Source: Amyloporia xantha
Lineage: Eukaryota > Basidiomycota > Agaricomycetes > Polyporales > Adustoporiaceae
DNA length: 64,000 nt
Assembly (NCBI GenBank): GCA_036971615.1
Contig: JAYKKR010000012.1
Coordinates: forward strand, 930,001 to 994,000
Direction of reading: 5' to 3'
Translations under genes and position numbers: made by a program
Part shown: piece by piece, positions 48,638 through 60,854 of the stretch
How the letters are laid out: each line of letters starts with the position of its first letter
Numbering within the stretch: the first letter of the stretch is position 1
The notes under the pieces: generated by a model
Database searches by the model: none
Told to the model about the DNA's origin: nothing
Seen by the model: the letters and a program-made list of their open reading frames with translations, nothing else

Positions 48638-49338
48638 ATGAAGCCAGTTCCGTTGAGTAGTTATGATTTCAATTTAAGAAGAATGTAGGCTGGACGTGCA
48701 GGGCATTGAGTCGGAACGAGTCAGACAGACGCGTACCACGTGATTCGTTAATCGCGCTACGGTGAAGAACCAATCGTGCGGCAATATGGATCGCGAAGTC
48801 TAATCATGAAAACGAAAATTTTAATCTTGCCCTTCTTTGCTTTAAACTAGCTGCAAGATTTCTTTGCGACCAAATATGTAATTAGGTGTATGGTACATCA
48901 TATAGCATATGATTTGGGCTCTGACACGCGTTTCGCAGAACTCGAAACCCTTCTCCTCAGCACTACGTCGAGTGTCTCATATGCCCCGCCGATGTATTGA
49001 AAAGCATATGAAAGATGCATATGGTTTCTGAAAGTTATTTGAAGGCAAAATGAGCAGCATCGAACGTTTTACAGAGGCTGCAAGAGATATTAAAATGCCT
49101 TTATGTAGCGGCTAGTTTGTCGTATTTGTTCCCACTGGGGACACCACTCCACCCTCGCAATTACGAAACTGGCCGGGCCCGGGCTCCAGAGTCTTAACGC
49201 TGTCCACGCATCCTAAGACTGTCCAGTCCTCGCCCCAGTTTGAAGCCCTCAAGATGAACACTTTTAACACGCGTACATGTTGAAATGGCTGGTTTTTTAA
49301 AGACTATCACATTCCTGCAGGCATGCAATACTGCATCT
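48638..49338. other. Intergenic, AsnRS promoter and DPH5 3' flank
   Basis: Seven hundred bases without a supported gene; AT-rich in the middle. Confidence 0.5.
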
Positions 49339-50430
49339 TTAAGGATCCAGAGCACATCCATATACATTCTGCGCAACATCTCGCCAAGTTTCTCTATTCA
49401 ATGCATATTCCTCCGCAAATTCGACCTCAAGATGGTGCAGTCGCTTCCCAACGATGACCAAACTGTGCAGTGGATCGCCATAAATCTCTGCCGGCTGGGA
49501 TAACAGTTCAGCAAGCGTCCCGCAAACAATTCGCTGCTGGTCCCAACCCCCCACTCGGGACAGAGCTATCGCCAAAGTGGCATCGGGTCGCAAGACACCC
49601 TCGTCACGCGATGCTTCAACCTCCGCAAGTTGAGAGACAGCTTGCGGGATAGACATATAGCGTGGTGGCTCGTATATCTTTCTTCCTCTGCAGGGAGACC
49701 TTGAGTACTTGAGAAGGTCTAATGAGTAAAAATCCAGCGCACCTTGCTAGATTCTCCTCGGTTTGTTCTTTAACTTTGATATCGAGTAGTAACAGCGTAT
49801 GCATGCCCAAATCCATGTTTTCTTTGATGCGGTCGTAGAAGCTGTCCGGTTTCCAGGTGTCGGTGAAGAAGACGAGAGAGACTGTCTGTCCGAAGTTGTA
49901 CAACTGTAATCCGGCAGCGCCCACGGCATTCATTATTGAAGCATTGTGTATCACCCTAGTAGGAATTTTGAGCGCCCGAGCTCGGAGGATGATATCGGTA
50001 TGAGTGGTTGCTCTGGTTATATATTTAGCGCTAAATGATTTACAAACGCGGCGGTACTTACCCAAAGGGATCGCCAACTACCAACAGTGAGATGTCCTCC
50101 GTGTCTGCACCTCGGAGGATTTCATCGCTTTCAGTCTCAACCATATCCCGATCTGCAAGAATCAGGTCCTTTCCATAGAAAGCTTCCTTGCGTTGAAATT
50201 TATTAGAAACACGACGAGCGACGAGATGACGGACGAACCAGTCGCTCTTTCTGGATCATTAGAATGCTAGTGTATGCTTCTAGATAAACTCTCGATGAAC
50301 GTTTGACGACCTGAGTCCAGGAGAAGTCCTATAACAAAGACATTCGGAGAAGAAATAGAGCCCTTACCTCAAGACCTCGCATTGTGATGTCTTTCTCATC
50401 GCACAGGCCGAGTCCAATGAGATTGAACAT
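49339..50430 (-). CDS. DPH5: Diphthine methyl ester synthase
   Basis: The exons are 50430-50368, 50310-50239, 50186-50062, 50012-49743 and 49687-49339, with introns of 49-57 bases. The 292-residue product is the usual size. Dph5 is the cytosolic SAM-dependent methyltransferase that makes the diphthine intermediate on eEF2, the target of diphtheria toxin. Landmarks are [123 protein letters not shown] and [16 protein letters not shown] sits 168 bases upstream of its start codon. Confidence 0.96.
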
Positions 50431-50598
50431 TTTGTTTGTGGGCTCTGGTTTAGTAGACTATAAACTCAAGCGCCCGATCCTCGGGAGTGTGACCGACGAC
50501 AGAAATGATGTCACAGTTCATCTCAGTTCATACGCATACCGTCACGCGCGAGTATCTTGAAAAGGACGATAGAAGATCTAATTGTCTTTGCTGCAGGT

Positions 50599-51158
50599 TA
50601 CTGTTCCGGGAAAAACCCTTGAATTATTGACAACGGAGTTATTGACATGTTATTAACCGTGTTATTAACCGTGTCAAAAACCGAAGGTGGTTTTAGGGGT
50701 GTTAATAACTATTTTAGCGCCCAAAATTCTGTGACTCCAACGGCTTATGTTTGGCTTGTATATCATTACTAATTGTACACTGAGCGAACACTCGCGCTTT
50801 GTATCGTTATCCAACAGCGTGTACGCCCGTGCCAGTGGTATACTGTCGGGATGATAGCCACGCATCCTGTACGTCTTTTTCGCAAGAGGTGTCTGAGCTC
50901 ACGAAAAGCTTCTGTAATAAATACCTAGGTTTTTTCAATTTGCGTGAGCTTTTCTCAAGCATCCTAGTTGAGGTACATATCGCACGGGAGGTAAATAGGG
51001 AGTCCTGCGGGGACGAGCAGTGTCGCAGAGAGCCACATTTTGGCGGTGTCAAAAACTAGTTAATAACATGTCAAAAACTGTCAAAAACTGACCCTTGAGT
51101 CGGTCCTATATGTTAATAACATGTCAAAAACTCTCAGGGAGTTTTTCCCGGAACAGTA
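50599..51158. mobile_element. MITE with 18-bp inverted repeats, 560 bp
   Basis: The terminal inverted repeat TACTGTTCCGGGAAAAAC lies at 50599-50616, with its complement at 51141-51158. An exact 8-bp duplication CTGCAGGT flanks it at 50591-50598 and 51159-51166. The ends carry repeated GTTATTAACCGTG and TTAATAACATGTCAAAAACT motifs in opposite orientations, as subterminal repeats. There is no coding capacity. The 8-bp duplication is compatible with hAT or a similar superfamily, but the terminus does not fit YARNG exactly, so the superfamily is left open. Confidence 0.85.
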
Positions 51159-51166
51159 CTGCAGGT

Positions 51167-52379
51167 GAAAGGCCACTTTCGACCCCAGAGGACCTTACAT
51201 TGTGACTTGATCTCATGAAGATAGCGCAATGTTGTAGCTGAGCTATCTTGGGGTCTGGTATGGCTGCGCTTTCACTTCTCTTTTTCGACATTGCGATTAA
51301 TCGTCAGTATGCCGAGTCTTTTCGCTGACAGTTCTTGCAGACTGGAGTGTCTGACGATGGAGATGCAAGTTGAGCCAACTGGGGGGGAGGAATGCCGAGA
51401 TAACTACGGTTTGTACAGGAGGCCTTTGGAGTAAGCTTTCTTGAATTGGAATCCTGATGATTAGGCATTTCTTGGCCTTGCCGTGGTCGACTGTTCACGC
51501 ATGCAGGTGACTCTGCATCCTCGGGTCCTCTCTGGAATCAACCATCTGGCAGCTACAAATTCTCTTGATCAACAGTGAACACACTCCATTTCTTTTCTAC
51601 GCGGGACCGAACAGAATCAGTGAAGTGCGTGTAATCCATACTTCGCCGCGAACAGTTACTTATAGGGAATGTAGATGTTGATTAAGTGCCATATTGAACG
51701 GCCGTTCGAGCCAGTTCGAGCCAGTTCGAGCCTCACCTTCTCCGTTAAATTTTTGTCGTATGATGTACAGTCGCCGGCTAGGTCACTTCCTATTTGGAAA
51801 ACTGGCGTCCGGAATCAAAGCGATCCTTCCCGAGATACGTCCATCATCTTCGGCCTTTTCGTCCCGCGACGCGCCTTAGGGGCTGTGAGGACATATTCTC
51901 ATACAGTGTCGCAGACACTGGCGCGCTGGTAGGCTTGAACGATCAATGTCGTAACTTGTTGGATGGACCATCATATACAGAGTTAATTCGCCATTTCGCG
52001 CGGTGCTCAGATAAGATTGATCGCAGCATTCGTCTTGGCGCGGGATGTTCTACCATAGTGCTGGTCATATGTGGTGTCGATATAAATCAATCTCCGCGAC
52101 CGTCGGGAAATTGAACTGGCCGAGGCTAACGCATGCGACTGCGGCTGCGTTCTATGAGCGTTCCGTGCTCTCTCGAGCTCTGCTGTGAGATTGCTTCATA
52201 TCCACGGTGCCGGTCTAGCATGGACTCAGCACTTCCCGTCGGAGAGATCGAATACTGATGCCGCTATCAGTGTCGACTAGAAATTTGAGAGCTATCCACC
52301 ATCAGTCCTTGTCGTTTCTCCCCCACCCCCTCTTTCTCCGGTTTTGATATTCAGGAATCAGCGTCGCTGGTATCTTGCA
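51167..52379. other. Intergenic stretch with a small tandem repeat
   Basis: Three head-to-tail copies of GTTCGAGCC(A/T) lie at 51704-51733. No supported gene was found. The right part would hold the promoter of the membrane-protein gene. Confidence 0.45.
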
Positions 52380-54061
52380 ATGAGCGAATATGGCGAAATG
52401 TCAGACCGTTCTGAGACACACTACATGCACTTCATAGCTGATATCGGTCAACTCTCCAGTGTTGTTATGAATTGTTGCGCGCTCGCGGCATCCAGTGAGT
52501 ACTCTACATCTCTTATGTTGGGACACCATGCATAAAATTCAACATCATTGGGTAGCCTTTGTTTTCTACGAACATGTTCTGACGATTCCAGCCGAGATCG
52601 AACTAGTGTGGAAGCGCAAATTCACGGGACCCGCGCTCATATTTCTCTGCAATCGCTACATTGTATTCGCAATATCCCTTCTTCAAGTGCTGTTAGTTTT
52701 CCCTTGGTATAGCTCGTCGGTACGTTGTTGCAGGGTTATCTAGCAACAATAGACTAACATGTTCTTTGATCCAGAGGTTAGATGCTCGTGCGGTTGTTCT
52801 CGGAACCTCATTGACAAATCATTCTAGCTGCTATTCTCTGGCTATTCTTCTTGCTATCGTAGGGCTCGGCCAGTATATCATAATTGCAGGTATGTGTTAG
52901 CGAGGCTGGAACTACGAGTGATGATGTATCTATGTTCTCAGTATTCTCCGCTCTGCGTGCATACGCAATTAGTGGTCAAAAGGCGGCGCCTGCTTTAGTT
53001 ATTTTGTTCCTACTAACTGTTTCTGTTGCTCTAAACATTGTTTGTGGATCTTTAGGCATCCCAGGTATGATATGCAGGCTAATGTCAACTTAGTATTCCT
53101 ATACTACCCTGATCCATCCAAGTTCTTTGCCACTCACCGCTTCTTATGCAACCTGTAACTGGGGATTCAATTTGACTGAAGTATATGCTACAATGTAGGC
53201 ATCACACCTAATAAGATGTGTCTTTCTACTGACTTAGATATCTCTTAGGTGTGAGGGTTTTATGGTAACCATTTCATTATATTTTATCTAATATTTTACT
53301 CTAGTGTCATACACGACCGGCGCTTGCACCATTGTCTGTGATCTGATTGTGCTGTCCATTACTTGGTTTCAAACATACAAGACCAATAAATTTGCGAGGC
53401 AAAACGATCGGCCAATACCTCTCATCACACTATTATTGAGAGATGGTGCGTCATTAGTTGACACAAATCTTCGGTGATTTTTCCAATGCTAAATACTGAG
53501 TAATTATTCAATCTAGGGACTGCATATTTCCTGTATATCTGTCTCTTCAATTCACAGCGAGGAGAGCATTTGACAGCTGATCTTTTAGATTACTTGTCTT
53601 GGTGACTGTGATCAACTTGGCCTCCAATTCGAACTGGGGTGCTAACATAAATGTAAGCTTGCTGATAATCTTTACTATTGTTGTCTACATTTTCTGATTG
53701 TCGACTATAGCTGGAGCAAAATATCTCATACTTCCAGTCAACGTCAGTTGATTCGGATATTCCAAACATCTATCTGTCTAACCTCAATGATAGGATCCCA
53801 AATATCGTTATTGGACGCTTTCTGATAAATCTGCAACAAATCAATCAATCGGACTCAAGTGATAGCGAGTATACAACAACCCTTGGCCCGAGTATACAAT
53901 TCACACCGTCTCGGGCCGTAGGTAATATGAATTCGCTGCTTAACTATGCAGATGAACAGGAAGATGATGTCTTTGAAATTGGCATTGATTCCAATGGCAT
54001 GGAGAGCACCGTAGATAACACATGTGATAGCGGGAATGATATCGAGCTCGGACATATGTAG
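52380..54061 (+). CDS. DUF6533-like multi-pass membrane protein
   Basis: Exons that could be placed are 52380-52494, 52556-52719, 52775-52889, 52942-53064, 53305-53445, 53517-53532 (16-base micro-exon), 53589-53652 and 53711-54061. One exon between 53065 and 53304 must exist but could not be fixed; the stretch near 53110-53170 is a candidate. The start matches the DUF6533 pattern (YEHVLTIPAEIELVWKRKFT, then PALIFLCNRYIVFAI). Further TM segments follow: SCYSLAILLAIVGLGQYIII, a segment with FSALRAYAISG, APALVILFLLTVSVALNIV, CTIVCDLIVLSITWFQTY, and LLVLVTVINL after LLLRDGTAYF. The conserved RFLINLQQ precedes an acidic cytosolic tail. Such proteins form a large Agaricomycete family with GPCR-like topology and no known function. 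Confidence 0.75.
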
Positions 54062-54702
54062 AGCAGCGTACAGTCCATCATCGTTTTAGTTTGTTTGCGA
54101 GATACATTCAGTTGACTTTTTCCCCTGTCCGTGAATCATAATAACTACTTTATGGTGCTTTCTGAAGACCTTTATTCAGGGCTGAGGAGGGAAGGCATAG
54201 AATGAATATATGAATCCCCGGCGGACTACGTTTTGATTCACGACCACGTGATCGCGTTTAGGGCGACGGACTGCGCGGTCGACCATGATTGCAACTTATT
54301 TCTTCGCATAATCTTCCTGGTTTTCAAATGCAATCTCCAATTTACATAACCCACGCGGTGGAGTTTGTGATGTGTAGCATCTCAGAATTATTTTGTAAAC
54401 TACAATCTGTGTTCATTCTGACGAGTGGTCAGTCTGCGTATTACTGACACCATATCGCCCAGTGCATGACGACTCGGATGCGTACGAGCTGGCTGAATCT
54501 AGGGTTTCCGAAACTGCACCTCTTCCACGAAACAAACATACGAAGGTCCGGATATTTTGACCACCTGAGTCTAGTTCGCTAGAATATCCGATAAAAGGCT
54601 AAAGCCTGAGAAGATGAAATTACAGCGCCAATAACATCTGTCACATGCGTTCCACGATATCAGTCTAGTCATGTTCGTCTTTGCTTCTCGCCCTTAGGTT
54701 CT
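54062..54702. other. Intergenic stretch, no gene seen
   Basis: It contains the promoter of the following F-box gene. Nothing else was recognised. Confidence 0.5.
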
Positions 54703-56417
54703 ATGAAGCGACAGCGAAACGCAGTGTTCGACTCAGCATCGCCGCGAGCTGGTATGACTGCGTTTAACCCAGCAAACGTACCCGTAGATATATTACCTCT
54801 CATCTTTGAACATCTGGACGATCGCCGCGATCTGCACACATGTGCGCGACTCAGCAAGACCTTCAATCTGGCAGCGACACCGATCCTCTATCGAGTGCTG
54901 GACTCGCGCATTGCCAAAAGTCGGTCAGGAGTACGTATTCTCCATATCCGAATTCGCTTCGGTCTTCGCTCACAACCCGCAAGTGGCCTATCGTCTACCA
55001 CCCAGCGAGCACGCTGCTGGAGAGACCCGAATACGCGAAATATGTCAGGAAAATTAGACTTACAGGTCTGCACTGCGAGCTCGACTTCCTCACACGACAC
55101 ATCGCTCACTGGCACAGTGTACTTGTGCATAGGCGCCGTGGACTTCCACATGCCGCAGATCGTGCAAGATTGCCTTGCCGCTTTGCGTCTCTGCGTCAAC
55201 CTCGAAGCTTTCAGTTGGAACGATGACAGTACTGATCTCGCCAACAAAGACGAGGTTATCCTCGGGTACCTCTCTATTTTGCGCGGCATCGCCATCAAGG
55301 AGTTGACCGTTCGGAAGTACCTCGGCCTCAGCAAGGATGTGTGGTCGAAATTGATCGAGTTCAAGGGCTTGTGCAATGTGTCCATATGGACGATGGAGGG
55401 TCCGCCGTGCATTTTGCAGGGCTGGTCCGAGCGGCTGGGACCGAGCCTGACACATCTTGAGTTAGGCGTACGTTTTATTTTTCGCCCCATAGCCGAATTT
55501 TCATTAAAACACACGGATGGCAGCGTTGTGCAGGCGTACCTGCGTCCATACTCGTATCGGTCATCTCGCATCTGCCACTGCTGCAGATGCTCCGGCTGAA
55601 GGGCGCACCGACGAGTGCGATTCTCGAGATTCTGACGTTCCTTCCGGACCTACTCATGCTCGACACGGAGTACTTCGGCTCCGGCATTTCGCGCTACGTC
55701 GACGTGCCTGTCGCGTCCTTGCGGGAGCTGACTGTGCGCACCAGTTCCGTGGACGTACAGGGTCCACAGCAGCTGTGGACTTGGATTCAACAGCTTCTGC
55801 CTCGGCCATCGCTGGAGTCTTTCACGTTGAATGCGTTCTCGACGCAGGGAGACGCGTCGATGCCGCGCCGTTTCTTGTTGGACCTCGCATATAGACACAA
55901 GCATACGCTTAAGCATTTTCATGCGGACTCGACAGTTCTGACTCTCGAGGACGTAGAATGTCTTTGTACCTTATTTCCTGCCCTGAGATCGCTGTCGTGT
56001 TCCATTGCTTGGTGTCAGGATCCAGTGCGTTCGTCCTATGCCCATCGTCACCTTGCGAGACAACTGATCCTACCGCCGGGAATACAGCGCCGGATACAAG
56101 AGGCAACAGCGAACGCACACAACCTTCACGAATTACGACTTTATACGGGCTGGATACCGTCGCGATACGGATCAGAACAGATCTTGATACCCTTTGAGGC
56201 GAATAATGCGAGAGAGATGATGTTACGCGAGAAGTCACGTCTGAGAGTCATTGCAATAGGGCGGAATCTGTACACGGTTAGTATCCACTTTGACCCGCCT
56301 CAATTCAGGTCAATCACTAAACGTTGAGCCTGATTGTAGGGTCGATGGGTGCAAACTCCATCTCAGGATGGATTAGAGTTCGAAGTGACCTGCGATGTTG
56401 TACACGATTTATTATAA
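54703..56417 (+). CDS. F-box protein with LRR-like C-terminal region
   Basis: The exons are 54703-54930, 54984-55065, 55133-55467, 55524-56276 and 56340-56417, giving 491 residues. The last intron (GTTAGT..TAG) is inferred because it restores a sensible C-terminus (GRWVQTPSQDGLEFEV); without it the frame stops at 56327. The F-box is at residues 22-66 (VPVDILPLIFEHLDDRRDLH, TCARLSKTFNLAATPILYRV). Leucine-rich segments follow (WPIVYHPASTLLERPEYAKY, HLPLLQMLRLKGAPTSAILE, FLPDLLMLDTEYFGSG, FPALRSLSCSIAW, AHNLHELRLYTGW). This fits an SCF substrate receptor of the large Agaricomycete F-box/LRR group. The pseudogene at 31981-32925 is of the same kind. Confidence 0.8.
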
Positions 56418-56630
56418 AATGATACTCGTGGCGCTCCGATGAAGGGCTTTCAGCTAGGACGGCTGAACGAGAGTACCCGTTGCGGTTTCCGGGTGTACAG
56501 TAGTCGATGATAATCATGCTATGCTATTAGTCCTAGAATCTGCGGAGCACAGCGAGCCACAAAGCACCCATGCGGGAGATGAACAACAATAGGCAAAACA
56601 CAGGCTCACCCACACGAAACGACCATAGGC

Positions 56631-57316
56631 TTACACTCCTCTTCCTCGACCCCTACCTCCACGTATAGGTCCACCGCGTAGGGTACCACGCCCTATGCGT
56701 CGGGCTCAGCATAAATTAATAACGAGATGACGTAGAACTGACCTCTTTGCGGCGCACCGCGACCTAATCAAGGCGGCCATGCATGGTCAGCACGGTGGGT
56801 GACCGGGTGTATGCGACTAAACATACCTCTGTTACCACCACCGCTTACATGCGCTCCCCTTGCGCTCCGGCCTGCTTCCCTGGCCCTTGTCTGTTCTTCC
56901 TTGACCGCGTCCAGGAGTGTGTCTGGTACTCGTAGATACTTGATCTGTTCCATTTGGGACGACAATGTCAGTGAGAACGTCGTGCCACAAGCCGCTGAGC
57001 GACTACAAACCGTGCTCCCGCGAATGTAGCACTCCTTCAGCTTCCAGAAGCGATCGCCCTCGGCGTTCGTCTGATATACCTCCCGCAGCGTGATGTTCAT
57101 GAAGTTGTCGCAGTTGACGAGATGCCCGTTGAACGTCTCTCCATTTTTCAGCTCCACCAACTGATCAGGTCATGTTCAGCCTTTTTTCGCGCAGAGAGAA
57201 GATATAACGTGAGGCTCACCATAGGTTTATTCTGTGCGGCATTTAAGAGAGACAAAGGTAACTGAACCGAACACTCAGAGCATGCACAGTGCTATATGCG
57301 AGGCTTGACTGACCAT
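56631..57316 (-). CDS. LSM4: U6 snRNA-associated Sm-like protein LSm4
   Basis: The exons are 57316-57314, 57261-57220, 57160-57011, 56944-56827, 56763-56743 and 56704-56631, giving 135 residues. Exon 1 contributes only the ATG, immediately followed by a GTCAGT donor. The Sm fold is clear: [34 protein letters not shown] (Sm1), [22 protein letters not shown] and [18 protein letters not shown] (Sm2). The tail is Arg/Gly-rich, ending GGRGRGRGV, as usual for Lsm4. It is part of the Lsm2-8 ring on U6 snRNA and the Lsm1-7 mRNA-decay ring. The penultimate exon is 21 bases, and the intron after it would be only 38 bases with a weak GAG acceptor, so the exact tail is uncertain. Confidence 0.92.
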
Positions 57317-58040
57317 GGTAAAAATATAGCTCTTGTAGCTCTAACAACTGGAAGACAGGGAACTGGAATGACAAGTATATTTTGGTTGAGAGTCTTTTGG
57401 TTGAGAGTCAAGAGGCGCGTTGCACGCGACGACCTCGTTGTCGCGGTCACGCACAAGTTCTCCTTCATCGTCAACAAAGCTGTCCTCCATGAACAACTGT
57501 TATTCTTTGGTGTCGTGTTGTTCTTAAACAACTCCGTCGAATCTCCCCGAGTTCGTTCATTTCTGTACGCGCTTCCTTCGACTTTCTCCGACTAGTATAC
57601 GCTGCGGCGAAGGGCCTGTATCTGGATATTTACATCCACGGCACAGTATCACTTCAGTGTCGTAAGTGTCCTCAGCATCGCCACACTGGATGCGGTAGAC
57701 TGTAGTCGTTCTTTTCGTCCGTAAGACTGTAAAAAGATTGTAAAAAGATCATAGACAGCCAATCAGAGGTGAGCCTTTTCATTCTTTTTAGGATCTTATT
57801 TTCATTTTCCGAAACAAAAGAACGATAAATGCACCCAGTGCCAGGTGATCTACTGCAGGAGTCATCTTCAGAATCCCGCAGTCCTCGCAGCAGGCGCAGC
57901 CGTAATGCCCATATGCTCAGGGGGTGTTGTCAGTTGTAGCGCCGAAGATTAGTCGGCGGTCTAAGTACTATCTGCGCAGTAGGCCCTTGAGCCTCGTCGG
58001 AGTGCCTGGATAGATTCCAGTCTCTTCAGTGTTAACCACT
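57317..58040. other. Divergent promoter region
   Basis: This spacer lies between LSM4 (minus) and the first TSN-repeat gene (plus). No other gene was recognised. Confidence 0.5.
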
Positions 58041-59724
58041 ATGATCATTACCGAGGACGATCCTGGCTCTCCTTTGAAGTCGCAACAAGCTGTGATAGAG
58101 GCCTCTCCGCAAAACGGCAGTGAGCCGCCCCCACCTCCAGCGTACTCGGGACCTAGCAATTACGCTACAGCAATGTCTATCCCATCTGCTAATCCTAATT
58201 ATCCCCTCCTGAGTGCCGACTCGGATGATGAACCAACAGAACCTGCTGGGAGGAGGTTCATCAAAGCCTTCGCACTCGCGGTCCTCATTTATGTCGCTCT
58301 GGGGGTATTTACGCAGGGTACAATCGTCGTCGCTCGGCGGGATGGTCGGCGAGGAAGAGTACGTCCATCAGCCCCGTTTATTTAAGAATGCGACCCGAGC
58401 CAGCGCTTCGTAGTGGATTGGGATTGACCCGGGCACCCAGATTGATCACGACCAGGTGGGATGGCCGTCCCCGAGCGACGGGAAGATCGTTCGTTGTGTC
58501 AATAACCAGCAGGGCTGGTTCCATGAAGGCGGACCGGCACTCCCCAGCACGTCCTTCGAGCTGCCGCTATCCGCCGACGTGCTATACCTGCTGTCGCGCG
58601 GGCGTTTGTCCAGTGGGGTCGTCCACATCATCCAAGATGCGTCTTTGACGCGGCCGGACGTGGTCAAGGTCGACGTATCGCTCGCGTTGGCGAAGAAGGA
58701 GACGCTGAATCGCATCAGTGTGTGTCTGCTTGAGCGACAGGAGGGGCACGCGGGCATTGGCTTCTTCGTTCGTCGTGTTGTTCACCTGCTATTTGCGTTA
58801 TTGCTGAATGATGTTCGTGACAGAGTCCCGAGCGGTGGCCTGTGCTACCAGATCAGACGTTCCAGTTTATGGTGACTGTACGTCTTCCGATATCGGAGAC
58901 CCTGTCGACTACGCGGGTGTCTGCTCTTGAAACAGTTCTCCCGAACTTCTCACAATATGTGGATGCCATATATGACGAGGTCTCGTTCCGCTCACTTTCG
59001 CTAGGGTCTAGCAATGGTATTATCTTAGCAGAGGTGGGCAATTCGTTTTTCTGGCTCTGACATGCGGTCTCAGATGTGTCAATAGTCGGTATCTGCAGAC
59101 AAACTTGAAATCAAGAACACGAACGGTATCATTGAGGGCAACTTCTACTCCTCTGACACATTGACTTTGGTCACATCGAACGCCCACATTCGGGTAAATG
59201 CCACTCTGTACCACGACGGTCTCAGAAATGGGTCCACATTTGCACTGTTGCGGACGTCCAACGGGTGCGCTCGGCGGTTCTCACTGTCTGCATATTCTGA
59301 CTTTTTTTGCCTTAGTGATATCGACTCCAGCGTCAACCTCATCTCCACTACGCGCTCCACTACGGGCGGCTCCTTCAAAGTCCTCGCTCGGACGTCGAAT
59401 GCGCCCCTAACGCTCGACTTCCCCGAGTCGTCAGTGGACGCACACCTCGATATGTACGCTAGCACGAGCAACGATCCCGCGACGGTGAGCATGCACCCCG
59501 CGTTCGAGGGTACGTTCGAGCTGCGCACGTCGAACGCGAAGCTGGCGGTGCCGTTCGACCAGAATAAGGTGGACCCGGCGGGGAGGCACCGCAGGAGGGA
59601 GCTGTCGGTGTCGCAGAGAAATAAGGTCGTGAATGGGGCCGTGACGTGGAGCGGGGTCGCTGACGGGAAGGGCCATGCCGAGGTCCGGACGTCGAATGGT
59701 CCTGTTACACTCAACTTGGTGTAA
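58041..59724 (+). CDS. TSN-repeat membrane protein 1
   Basis: The exons are 58041-58358, 58414-58767, 58824-59033, 59086-59264 and 59316-59724, giving 489 residues. The Pro-rich cytosolic N-terminus (PPPPPAYSG) is followed by one TM helix (FIKAFALAVLIYVALGVFTQ) and no signal peptide, so this should be a type II membrane protein. Next comes a domain with FELPLSADVLYLLSRGRLSS and VVKVDVS. The C-terminal half has about eight short repeats, each a turn T-S-N-(G/A)-P/x between strands (VTSNAHIRV, RTSNAPLTL, STSNDPATVS, RTSNAKLAV, RTSNGPVTLNL). This spacing suggests a right-handed beta-helix of the DUF4097/adhesin type. A paralogue lies at 61958-63500. Function unknown; a surface or wall-facing role is inference. 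Confidence 0.8.
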
Positions 59725-59981
59725 CACGTACCTAGTATGTCTATTTTCATATCTCATGCTGGGTCCGTGGTTGCTTACATATTTCTGCGGGGCAGATTTA
59801 TATATTGTATGGCTTGCGGGCGGGGTAAGCACTAACGTTGAAGTCTGTTACCGTTGTACCATCTTATACGTCACGCTGTTGATGAGAATTCACATTCGTG
59901 AATATGTACCTTTTCATACCGTGACATGCATCTCATTTTTAAGGGAACGCAGTGGTCTAATACTGGTAATCAGTAGACAAG

Positions 59982-60854
59982 TTATGTACTTTTGAGAACT
60001 GGTCCACTCCTCCACCGTTCCTGCATACTCATCTTCTTCCCTTTCTCTTCCCCATACCAACCTTTGAATATCTCGTCTCTAACCTGCCACACCGGCATCT
60101 TCTTCCCGTTGACACTGGCATTGTCCATTCCAAACCAGTAGTGCCCTCGGACATTTTCGATCCACACGATGAGTTCAGACTCGTCCTTGCCCCTCTCCAA
60201 AGAACAGGCTCGCAGTGGGAGCACCCTTCCCTGGCTGCGGAAGTGGTCGACACATTGGATCACCACCCGTTGGTCTTCTGAAGGTATTGCTGGTCGTGCA
60301 GCTGCGTGGGCGGTCTGTGCCGCCAGAGACGGTGACAGCGAAGAGACGGGAGGGAGAATGTAGAGTCTGCGGATGATGCGCGACCGGCTGCCTAGAATGA
60401 GTGCAGCAAGTGCGACGCCGAGGAACAGCTGGCCGCCCGCGAATGGTGCGCGCTGCCACCACGGACGGAGAACATAATGTCCTTTCTTCTCCTTCGCATC
60501 GTCCTGTTGCGTCCCGGCTTGGCTAGCGTGCTCCGGTGATGAGGGCGTGGTCGGGTCAGCATCGTCGGGCAAGGGCTCCCAGCGCGTCCAGTTGTTCCAC
60601 GTCAGCTCGCATGCTGAGGCACTTCAGGAAGGGAAATCAGAGAGGCTTGTAAGACAAAAATGAGCGGCTGGGACGAACGTGACGATGAGGTCTGCGCCTA
60701 CCAGGAAGTAGGTCCAGCGCGTCCACCATGGGGGTTTGCGGTCATATAGTGGCTGAAAAGATTCCAGTGAATCTAATCCTTGCATTCGCAACGAGCGCAC
60801 CCGACGTGCCGGAAAAAAAGACACATTTTTGAGAGAGCGGAACAGATTTTGCAT
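59982..60854 (-). CDS. Two-TM protein, possibly mitochondrial (TMEM223/Mrx15-like)
   Basis: The exons are 60854-60679 and 60621-59982, joined by a 57-base intron with a GTTCGT donor, giving 271 residues. The N-terminus MQNLFRSLKNVSFFPARRVR is basic, amphipathic and without acidic residues, like a mitochondrial presequence. Two TM segments follow (WTYFLVGADLIVTASACELT and FAGGQLFLGVALAALILGS), separated by a Pro/Ser/acidic loop. The C-terminal domain contains GRVLPLRACSLERG and GHYWFGMDNASVNGKKM. The layout (two TM, then a VPL...C...LPL-type domain with a final aromatic-Asp-x4-N segment) resembles TMEM223/Mrx15, mitoribosome-linked inner-membrane proteins. That assignment is tentative. An upstream ATG at 61049 is in frame, but the presequence start is preferred. 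Confidence 0.65.
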
